5,657 bases of DNA from NCBI GenBank assembly GCA_012520135.1, contig JAAYOX010000298.1, forward strand, positions 1 to 5,657. The letters run 5' to 3'. The notes beneath the pieces are model-generated. The model was not told the DNA's origin and searched no databases. It saw nothing but the letters and a program-made list of their open reading frames with translations. Position numbers and translations under genes: made by a program. The DNA is from Clostridia bacterium. GTDB taxonomy: Bacteria > Bacillota > DULZ01. Below, piece after piece: positions 1-4,676 of this stretch; the stretch's first letter is position 1; every line of letters starts with the position of its first letter.

Positions 1-183
1 CCCCGCCTCCGTTAAATATAGTTTTTTTCCGAAACGTTCGAACAAAGGTACCCGGTAATGACGTTCCAATTCAGCAATGGCCTGGCTAACCGACGGCTGG
101 GTCATATATAGTTTTTCTGCAGCTTTTGTCATACTTCCCTCGTTGCAGACAGAAATGAAGATGGATAAATGTCTTAAATTCAT
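1..183 (-). CDS. LysR-type transcriptional regulator, N-terminal 61 residues (cut by window edge)
   Basis: The reading frame starts at the ATG complementary to 181-183 and runs off the left edge after 61 codons without a stop, so only the DNA-binding domain is seen. The start has an AGGAGAG ribosome binding site about 5 bases upstream. The protein opens MNLRHLSIFISV and continues with the LysR winged helix-turn-helix: GSMTKAAEKL (residues 16-25), then TQPSVSQAIAELE (28-40) as recognition helix, then PLFERFGKKLYLTEAG (46-61), the usual wing. The effector domain lies outside the window. It diverges from the YeiH-type transporter at 302, the arrangement of yeiE-yeiH in E. coli, so it probably controls that transporter and itself. 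LysR membership is near certain. Orthology to YeiE or to B. subtilis CysL cannot be judged from this fragment. Confidence 0.93.
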   Translation of the reverse strand, partial: MNLRHLSIFISVCNEGSMTKAAEKLYMTQPSVSQAIAELERHYRVPLFERFGKKLYLTEAG

Positions 184-200
184 AATTCTCTCCTATAAGC

Positions 201-216
201 ATAGGTAAATACCTAT
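201..216. promoter_or_regulatory. Candidate LysR operator: perfect inverted repeat
   Basis: Perfect inverted repeat ATAGGT-AAAT-ACCTAT between the divergent lysR and yeiH genes. Relative to the proposed lysR promoter (-10 at 229-234) it covers roughly +6 to +21, a position suited to autorepression by the LysR protein. It is a 16-bp even palindrome (T-N12-A), so it is only close to the textbook T-N11-A LysR box. Binding is inferred. Confidence 0.5.
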
Positions 217-228
217 TGTATTTATAAA

Positions 229-257
229 ATCATACTATTTTACTTATAGCAACGCAA
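229..257 (-). promoter_or_regulatory. Candidate promoter for the lysR gene
   Basis: On the minus strand TTGCGT (complement of 252-257) and TATGAT (complement of 229-234) are separated by exactly 17 bases. The -10 matches the sigma-A consensus at 5 of 6 positions and the -35 at 3 of 6. Predicted transcription would start near 222, giving a leader of about 40 bases before the ATG. Confidence 0.45.
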
Positions 258-267
258 GTGGTATGGT
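239..267 (+). promoter_or_regulatory. Candidate weak promoter for the yeiH-type gene
   Basis: TTTACT (239-244) and TATGGT (262-267) are 17 bases apart, each matching the sigma-A hexamers at 4 of 6 positions. Such a weak promoter fits a gene that needs LysR activation. It overlaps the divergent lysR promoter almost completely, so the two could compete for polymerase. The expected start point is near 274, about 28 bases before the ATG. Confidence 0.35.
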
Positions 268-301
268 ATTAATTGAAGCTTTGACGGGAGGGTGCTGAAT
301 C

Positions 302-1291
302 ATGAGACAAGAGAAAACCAGTGTTTTACCGGGGCTGATTTTAGTTTTAGTCGGGGCTGTTCCGGCATGGTACTTAGGTCGGATGCTACCTCTTATTGGG
401 GGACCGGTTTTCGGGATCTTAATCGGGATTTTGCTGGCCTTTTGGCAAAGACCCGTTATTTTTGAGCGAGGGATTAATTTTGCCTCAAAGCAGGGACTCC
501 AGATAGCCGTGATCTTATTAGGTTTCGAAATGAATTTATATCGCGTACTTAGTGTGAGCAGCCAATCATTATTGTTAGTGTTCTTTACTTTATCAGCTGT
601 TTTTGCTACCGCCATGATTGTCGGCTGTCGTTTGCGCCTGTCTGAAAATATTCGAACCTTAATTGGGGTGGGCACTGCTATTTGCGGTGGTTCGGCTATT
701 GCCGCCACTGCTCCGGTCATTAAGGCTGATGATAGGGAAGTAGCTTATGCTATTTCTACCATTTTCCTTTTTAATATTCTTGCCGTCTTTATTTTTCCTC
801 CGGTGGGCCACTTGCTGCAGATGAGTGATATGGGATTTGGTATTTGGGCAGGAACAGCCATCAATGATACTTCTTCAGTTGTTGCGGCAGGGTATGCCTT
901 TGGTGATGAGGCGGGTAATATGGCAACTATCGTGAAATTGGCTCGGTCTTTAATGATCGTGCCGGTGACTTTAGCATTGACACTGTTATTTGCCAAAAAG
1001 AAAGGCCAAGGGAGCAACTTTAACTTAGTAGAAGTATTTCCTTGGTTTGTACTGGGTTTCCTGGCGGCCTCTATAATCAATACATTAGGTTTTGTACCTC
1101 TTGAGGTTGCTCAAGGTCTGGCCCGTACCGGAAAATTGGTCATCATTATAGCTTTAACGGCTATTGGTTTAAAGACAAATCTTCGCAAAATGTTTAGCTA
1201 TGGATTAAGACCTATTGTGCTGGGTTTTGCCTGTTCTGTTTCGGTAGCTCTTACTTCTTTGGGCATCCAGTATGTCTCTAAACTCTGGTAG
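302..1291 (+). CDS. yeiH: YeiH/UPF0324 family putative sulfate/sulfite exporter
   Basis: A 329-residue hydrophobic protein of the UPF0324 (YeiH, Cons_hypoth698) family, near the usual family length. It starts at an ATG with GGGAGGG (286-292) nine bases upstream. About ten membrane segments can be seen, roughly at residues 10-26, 32-49, 64-80, 87-107, 118-140, 147-170, 178-200, 208-230, 245-265, 275-290 and 303-322. Conserved family stretches include GTAICGGSAIAA (124-135), probably a re-entrant or pore-lining segment, and GTAINDTSSVVAAGYAFG (184-201) with acidic and polar residues inside a hydrophobic context. Databases label the family putative sulfate exporters, and its enterobacterial member lies beside the sulfite-linked regulator YeiE; the substrate here is inferred from that. 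The divergent LysR gene supports regulation by a small-molecule signal. A terminator follows, so the gene is probably transcribed alone. Family assignment is confident; transport direction and substrate are not. Confidence 0.88.
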   Translation: MRQEKTSVLPGLILVLVGAVPAWYLGRMLPLIGGPVFGILIGILLAFWQRPVIFERGINFASKQGLQIAVILLGFEMNLYRVLSVSSQSLLLVFFTLSAVFATAMIVGCRLRLSENIRTLIGVGTAICGGSAIAATAPVIKADDREVAYAISTIFLFNILAVFIFPPVGHLLQMSDMGFGIWAGTAINDTSSVVAAGYAFGDEAGNMATIVKLARSLMIVPVTLALTLLFAKKKGQGSNFNLVEVFPWFVLGFLAASIINTLGFVPLEVAQGLARTGKLVIIIALTAIGLKTNLRKMFSYGLRPIVLGFACSVSVALTSLGIQYVSKLW

Positions 1292-1299
1292 GTAGGAAT

Positions 1300-1324
1300 A
1301 CACAGGGGGACGGAGGTTTTGTGT
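1300..1324. repeat. REP-like palindromic element (ACACAGGGGGACGG...TTTTGTGT)
   Basis: ACACA at 1300-1304 and TGTGT at 1320-1324 form perfect arms around a 15-base G-rich core, GGGGGACGGAGGTTT, directly after the yeiH stop codon. From memory, the motif CACAGGGGGACGGTTCTNTTGTG recurs in many bacterial genomes as small intergenic palindromes and beside REP-associated (IS200-like) tyrosine transposases; this copy looks like a divergent relative. No transposase gene is present in the window. Only one copy is present here, so repeat status rests on recalled similarity. Confidence 0.5.
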
Positions 1325-1327
1325 TTT

Positions 1328-1359
1328 GAGAACCCAATGATCATTGGGTTCTCTTTTTT
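1328..1359 (+). terminator. Rho-independent terminator of the yeiH-type gene
   Basis: A perfect 26-bp palindrome (1328-1353; left arm GAGAACCCAATGA) is followed at once by six T (1354-1359) on the plus strand. The RNA stem would be about 10-11 bp with a small loop. It lies 36 bases after the yeiH stop. On the minus strand the same hairpin is followed by AAAACACAAAAC, with no U tract, so it should stop the rightward transcript much better than the leftward radical SAM transcript. Confidence 0.9.
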
Positions 1360-1360
1360 G

Positions 1361-2491
1361 TCAGAAGCCGTAGATTTTATGGCAAGTATCGCATTCCGGC
1401 GGTAGAGGAGCAGCTTTCAGGGCTGCATAGTATTTTTCTTCGGATTCTTCGAAGACGATGAGACTGGGTTCCGAATCCCCCCACACTTCCATCAGTTCCT
1501 GGTAGGCGGCGATCCGGGCGGCAAAGATATTGCGAAATTCAATATAATCCTGATTGTTCCAAATTTCTTCCAAAGTGTTGTTGTTGATATTGCCGAAAGA
1601 TTTTCTGGGCAGGGTCGTCACTTCATCCCTGAAGTAACGTGGATTTTCATGCCGGGACAGGTAGGGACAGCAAGTCACTTCTCCTCCGGCGGTAATGAAG
1701 ATAAAGTTAACCGGATTTTGTTCACAATAGGCCAGTTGTTCTTTGACAACAAGAGGATAATCGACAAAGATGTAGTTTTTCTCATGGGCTATGCGTCTTG
1801 CCGCTCCCAGGGCTTCTTCATAGGCGGGATCCGGGGTACCGGAGTAGGTGAATAATTTATTGTTATCAGCTTCTTGGTTGAAGACGTAGTCCAGGTTGGT
1901 ACAGTAAAACTCATTGATTCCCAGTTCATAAGCTCTTTTCAGGGTTTCGGGTAGTTCGGAGACAGTGTCTTTGGTCAGCATGTAAGAGACCTTAATGGTC
2001 GGTTGTTTAGTTTTTCGCTTTTCCTTTTCCCCGGCGATCATCTCGATGCCGGTGAGAATTTGTTCCAGATCGGTGTTTTTCCGTACCCTGTTATGGGTGG
2101 CCGGGTTCGCTCCTGCCAAGGAAATAGAAATTAGATCTACACCGGACTGAAAAAGAGCTTCTATGTTGCTTTGGTTTAAGAGGGTACCATTGGTGGTCAT
2201 TCCTACTTTAGCCCCTTGCTGTTTGACCAGCTCAGCCATCTTCCACAGGTCAGGATGGAGAAAAGGCTCCCCCCAGCCTTGGAGGTAGACCCAACGGGGC
2301 CAGGAGAAATAAGGAACTAAAGTTTCAAAAAGTTCCAAAGGGAGGAATTGTGGCTCATTAGGAGCCTTAATGTAGGTAGTGGGGCAAAAAGTACAATTGG
2401 CGTTGCAGGTTGAGCTTACCTCAATTTGAATTGCCTGCAGGAATCGTACGGGTTCTTTTTTCCTGTTAAAAAGCTTTGCCAGGAAACTCAT
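1361..2491 (-). CDS. Radical SAM/SPASM domain protein of unknown substrate
   Basis: A 376-residue enzyme that should use a [4Fe-4S] cluster to cleave S-adenosylmethionine. The cluster motif is CNANCTFC (C29, C33, C36), followed by GWGEP (72-76, SAM amino group contact) and TTNGTLL (99-105). A SPASM/twitch-like C-terminal part is marked by GGEVTCCPYL (269-278, C274 and C275), FGNINNNTLEEIWN (299-312), and a terminal CDTC pair (C367, C370) nine residues from the end; C256 may also contribute. Between EFRN and the last CxxC there is a long acidic, aromatic insertion of about 40 residues. I prefer the ATG at 2491, preceded by AGGTGAT (2496-2502). A GTG at 2500 would add three residues but lies inside that ribosome binding site. 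No RiPP precursor, partner oxidoreductase or quinohemoprotein gene is nearby, so the substrate is unknown. The gene is transcribed alone and converges on yeiH. Confidence 0.9.
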   Translation of the reverse strand: MSFLAKLFNRKKEPVRFLQAIQIEVSSTCNANCTFCPTTYIKAPNEPQFLPLELFETLVPYFSWPRWVYLQGWGEPFLHPDLWKMAELVKQQGAKVGMTTNGTLLNQSNIEALFQSGVDLISISLAGANPATHNRVRKNTDLEQILTGIEMIAGEKEKRKTKQPTIKVSYMLTKDTVSELPETLKRAYELGINEFYCTNLDYVFNQEADNNKLFTYSGTPDPAYEEALGAARRIAHEKNYIFVDYPLVVKEQLAYCEQNPVNFIFITAGGEVTCCPYLSRHENPRYFRDEVTTLPRKSFGNINNNTLEEIWNNQDYIEFRNIFAARIAAYQELMEVWGDSEPSLIVFEESEEKYYAALKAAPLPPECDTCHKIYGF

Positions 2492-2579
2492 GGAGATCAC
2501 CTGCCGTTACCTAATTTTTAATGGAATTTGTTTCATTCCTTTTAAGTATATTCCACCGGATATTTAGTTTTTCCTTCAT

Positions 2580-2603
2580 GATTCGTGAAATATTTCATTA
2601 ATC
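2580..2603. promoter_or_regulatory. 24-bp imperfect palindrome upstream of the radical SAM gene, candidate operator
   Basis: The perfect core TGAAATATTTCA (2586-2597) is flanked by GATT and AATC, so the symmetry reaches 2580-2603 with only two mismatched pairs. A third half-site, TTCA at 2575-2578, stands to the left. It lies just downstream of a minus-strand TATAAT (2606-2611), about where a repressor of the radical SAM gene would bind. The cognate regulator is not identifiable. Confidence 0.45.
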
Positions 2604-2605
2604 TG

Positions 2606-2635
2606 ATTATAAAAACAGTTGACGGAGGACATCAC
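2606..2635 (-). promoter_or_regulatory. Candidate promoter for the radical SAM gene
   Basis: A perfect TATAAT -10 is read on the minus strand (complement of 2606-2611), preceded by a weak -35 (GTGATG, complement of 2630-2635, spacer 18). The leader to the ATG at 2491 would be about 108 bases. A second possible -10, TATACT (complement of 2545-2550), lacks a -35. The box overlaps the divergent GntR promoter back to back. Confidence 0.35.
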
Positions 2636-2647
2636 TGGTGTTATACT
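2619..2647 (+). promoter_or_regulatory. Sigma-A promoter of the GntR-ABC-peptidase operon
   Basis: TTGACG (2619-2624, 5 of 6) and TATACT (2642-2647, 5 of 6) are separated by 17 bases, with an upstream TGn (2639-2641) making an extended -10. Transcription should start near 2654. Being near consensus, it probably needs a repressor to be silent, in line with the operator that overlaps it. Confidence 0.8.
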
Positions 2648-2661
2648 TAGTTACATAAGTA
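2644..2661. promoter_or_regulatory. Candidate GntR (YtrA-type) operator over the -10 and start point
   Basis: A perfect inverted repeat TACTTA-GTTACA-TAAGTA, with 6-bp arms and a 6-bp spacer. It shares four bases with the -10 and covers the predicted start point of the operon whose first gene is a GntR repressor. Autoregulation by the dimeric winged-helix protein is the natural inference. Confidence 0.65.
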
Positions 2662-2682
2662 ATGAACCAAGGTGGTGATGAG

Positions 2683-3060
2683 GTGAAACCTTTCCTGGAT
2701 GAATCAAAACCTATTTATCTGCAAATAGCAGAATGGATTGAAGATGACATATTGAGGGACAACTTGGCAGAGGGAGAGCAAGTCTATTCCACTAACCGGT
2801 TCGCCAAGATGTTTCAGATTAACCCGGCTACAGCGGCCAAAGGCATAAATCTGCTGGTGGAGGAAGGAATACTGTTCAAGAAGAGGGGGATCGGCATGTT
2901 TGTGGCTGATGGGGCCAAAAAAGTGATTATAGATAAGCGGAAGCAGCGGTTTGTACAGGAGACCGTAGCGGAATTGTTTCAGGAGGCCAGGAAGTTAGGC
3001 ATCTCCAGGGAGGAATTGTTGACCTTAATTAAGGATTACGAAGGGCGAGAGAGCCGGTGA
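2683..3060 (+). CDS. GntR family repressor, YtrA subfamily
   Basis: A 125-residue regulator with a GntR winged helix over residues 6-75 and only a short helical tail (about 80-122), the hallmark of the YtrA subfamily, which lacks a large effector domain. Visible features are KPIYLQIAEWIEDDIL (9-24), the recognition region TNRFAKMFQINPATAAKGINLL (37-58) and the wing KKRGIGMFV (66-74). I choose the GTG at 2683 because AAGGTGGTGAT (2669-2679) matches the 16S-complementary AAGGAGGTGAT at 10 of 11 positions, and family members start just before the KPF/PIY segment. An ATG at 2662 would add seven residues but sits only about 8 bases after the predicted transcript start and abuts the operator. The gene heads the operon and overlaps the ATPase start by 4 bp. 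YtrA proteins repress their own ABC operons; in B. subtilis relief follows cell-wall antibiotics. The inducer here is unknown. Confidence 0.9.
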   Translation: MKPFLDESKPIYLQIAEWIEDDILRDNLAEGEQVYSTNRFAKMFQINPATAAKGINLLVEEGILFKKRGIGMFVADGAKKVIIDKRKQRFVQETVAELFQEARKLGISREELLTLIKDYEGRESR

Positions 3061-3941
3061 CTTATGCAATAGAGACGCGGAACCTTGGCAAATTATATGG
3101 CAAGACCAAGGCGTTAGATGGGGTAAGTGTCGCCTTGCAAGAAAACAAAATCTACGGTTTGCTGGGCAGGAACGGTGCAGGCAAAAGTACTTTATTAAAA
3201 TTGCTTACCGGTCAGATTTTTCCTACCACCGGGGAAATTAAACTTTTTGGAGAGACACCTTACGAAAATGCCAATGCTTTAAGTAAGGTCTGCATCGTCA
3301 GGGAAACCGGTACCTTCTTAAAAGATATGAAAGCAAGGGATGCCCTGAAAGTTGCATCCACCTATTATCCTAACTGGGATCAAGAACTGGCTGATCGCTT
3401 GGTTAAGGCCTTCAAGCTGGATCTGAAGAAAAACTACAAATCCCTTTCATTGGGCATGAAGTCTCAGCTAGGTATTATTGTCGGTTTGGCCAGCCGCGCT
3501 CCCCTGACTATTTTCGATGAGCCTTATATCGGATTGGATGCCCCCGGCAGGCAACTGTTTTACGATTTGCTGCTGGAGGAGTATGGAGAGAAGCCCAGGA
3601 CTATCATTTTATCGACTCACTTGATTGACGAAGTAGCTAACTTGTTTGAGGAAGTAATCATCCTGGAACAGGGGTCAGTAAAACTAATCGACGAAACGGA
3701 CAAAATCAAAGAAAAAGCTTTCTTTATCAGCGGTTCACAAGGGGAAGTAGAACGCAGGGTAAAAGGGAAACAAGTAATTTACCGGGATACATTAGGCAAA
3801 ACGGCAGTAGCGGGGGTTTACGACCGTTTGACACAGGAAGAACTCGGTTCTATGGAAGCTGCCGGACTTGAGGTGGGTCCCATGCCGTTACAAAAGCTGT
3901 TTATCTATTTAACTGCCGAAAGAGGTGAAGGGGATGTCTAG
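3057..3941 (+). CDS. ABC transporter ATP-binding protein (YtrB-like)
   Basis: A 294-residue cytoplasmic ATPase that powers the permease encoded next. It contains Walker A GRNGAGKS (37-44), signature LSLGM (130-134, a variant of LSGGQ), Walker B LTIFDEP (150-156, catalytic E155), D-loop GLDA (159-162) and switch histidine H188 in STH. The Q-loop position carries glutamate (VRE, E83) rather than glutamine. From memory this, and the YYPNWDQEL stretch (103-111), are usual in ATPases paired with YtrA-type regulators, so it is not taken as damage. After about residue 215 there is an extra C-terminal domain of some 80 residues, ending in PLQKLFIYLT, of the kind found in drug- and bacitracin-type ATPases. 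The GTG start overlaps the GntR stop as GTGA, with only a weak ribosome binding site, suggesting translational coupling. Substrate is unknown; peptide or lipid-linked envelope compounds are plausible. Confidence 0.93.
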   Translation: MTYAIETRNLGKLYGKTKALDGVSVALQENKIYGLLGRNGAGKSTLLKLLTGQIFPTTGEIKLFGETPYENANALSKVCIVRETGTFLKDMKARDALKVASTYYPNWDQELADRLVKAFKLDLKKNYKSLSLGMKSQLGIIVGLASRAPLTIFDEPYIGLDAPGRQLFYDLLLEEYGEKPRTIILSTHLIDEVANLFEEVIILEQGSVKLIDETDKIKEKAFFISGSQGEVERRVKGKQVIYRDTLGKTAVAGVYDRLTQEELGSMEAAGLEVGPMPLQKLFIYLTAERGEGDV

Positions 3942-4662
3942 ATTAAGCCAAGGAATCAAGGTACAGTACCTGATTATAAAACCGGGATTCACGGTTTTTT
4001 GGGGCGTCATCCTGGCCATAATGGCCTTCCAATACTTGATAATATTTTACTTTACTCCCCAAGGGACCGGCGTGACACCTGATGTCAAGACTGTGGTTGG
4101 AGGCCATTTATTGGCGGTGGTTATTTTTATGGGGGTGGCTACGGGGATCCAGTGTTGGGAAGCCTTTACCTATTATCTCAACTTGGGTAGTACCAGGCGG
4201 GAGTTTTGGTTGAGCTGCACAATTTTTAACTTTCTACATTCATTAGTCATGGCGGCAATATTGGTGGGACTTTCCTTAATAGAAAGACTGGCTTTTATTT
4301 TCTTCGGCCTGGAGCATTCTTTCATGTTTCGGACATATACCATAGATGCGCTCATCGTGCTGACTTCTTTGGTGGTGAATTTTGTCGTTATCGCTACCGT
4401 AGCAGCCGGTGTGTTCCTGCTGGTTTCTGTTTTATACCGGTTTAGCTGGAAGCTGTTACTGGTACTGGGAGCAGCTTTTCTGAGCGGGATCATGCTGTTC
4501 CCGGCCTTTGGCGACTGGTTATTTGGAGTAATCGAATATGTTGCTAATGCAACATTTGGTGAAAATAATCAAGAAACGGTGATGGCCTTACTGGTGGTAT
4601 TTTCTTTGGCTTGCTACCTGCTGGCTTACCCTCTGATTAAAGGAAGCCAAGTAAAGAATTAA
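3934..4662 (+). CDS. ABC transporter permease, six predicted membrane helices
   Basis: A 242-residue integral membrane protein, the partner of the preceding ATPase. Predicted helices are about residues 19-40, 57-76, 90-116, 138-168, 172-194 and 215-235. A basic N-terminus (MSRLSQGIKVQY) and the cytoplasmic loop LNLGSTRREFW (82-92) match the small-permease pattern in which a Gly-x-(Ser/Thr)-Arg loop follows helix 2. No large extracellular domain is present, so it differs from the FtsX/MacB-like permeases of the full B. subtilis ytr locus. The ATG at 3934 is preferred: it follows GAGGTGA (3922-3928) and overlaps the ATPase stop by 8 bp. A GTG at 3925 in frame would add three residues but falls inside that ribosome binding site. 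The family is recognised by context and topology rather than by a strong motif; export of a hydrophobic or peptide compound is inferred. Confidence 0.85.
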   Translation: MSRLSQGIKVQYLIIKPGFTVFWGVILAIMAFQYLIIFYFTPQGTGVTPDVKTVVGGHLLAVVIFMGVATGIQCWEAFTYYLNLGSTRREFWLSCTIFNFLHSLVMAAILVGLSLIERLAFIFFGLEHSFMFRTYTIDALIVLTSLVVNFVVIATVAAGVFLLVSVLYRFSWKLLLVLGAAFLSGIMLFPAFGDWLFGVIEYVANATFGENNQETVMALLVVFSLACYLLAYPLIKGSQVKN

Positions 4663-4676
4663 AATGAGGTGAGAAA

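Noticed and set aside
244..720. Minus-strand open frame of 158 codons opposite the 5' half of yeiH
   Set aside because: It is antisense to a clear membrane transporter, has low-complexity lysine- and proline-rich composition, no ribosome binding site and no recognisable motif.
1649..1855. Plus-strand 68-codon open frame inside the radical SAM gene
   Set aside because: It lies antisense to conserved radical SAM coding sequence and has no ribosome binding site or family signature.
2523..2539. GGAAT-N7-ATTCC inverted repeat in the radical SAM leader, possible riboswitch stem
   Set aside because: The stem is only 5 bp and A/T-rich, with no terminator-like partner or conserved riboswitch core nearby.
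2492..2661. Possible small RiPP precursor gene upstream of the radical SAM enzyme
   Set aside because: No short open frame with a ribosome binding site and a leader/core-like composition is seen on either strand; the gap is filled by promoter and operator elements.
2662..2682. Upstream ATG as the start of the GntR gene
   Set aside because: It would leave a leader of about 8 bases directly against the operator and lacks a ribosome binding site, whereas the GTG at 2683 has a near-perfect one.
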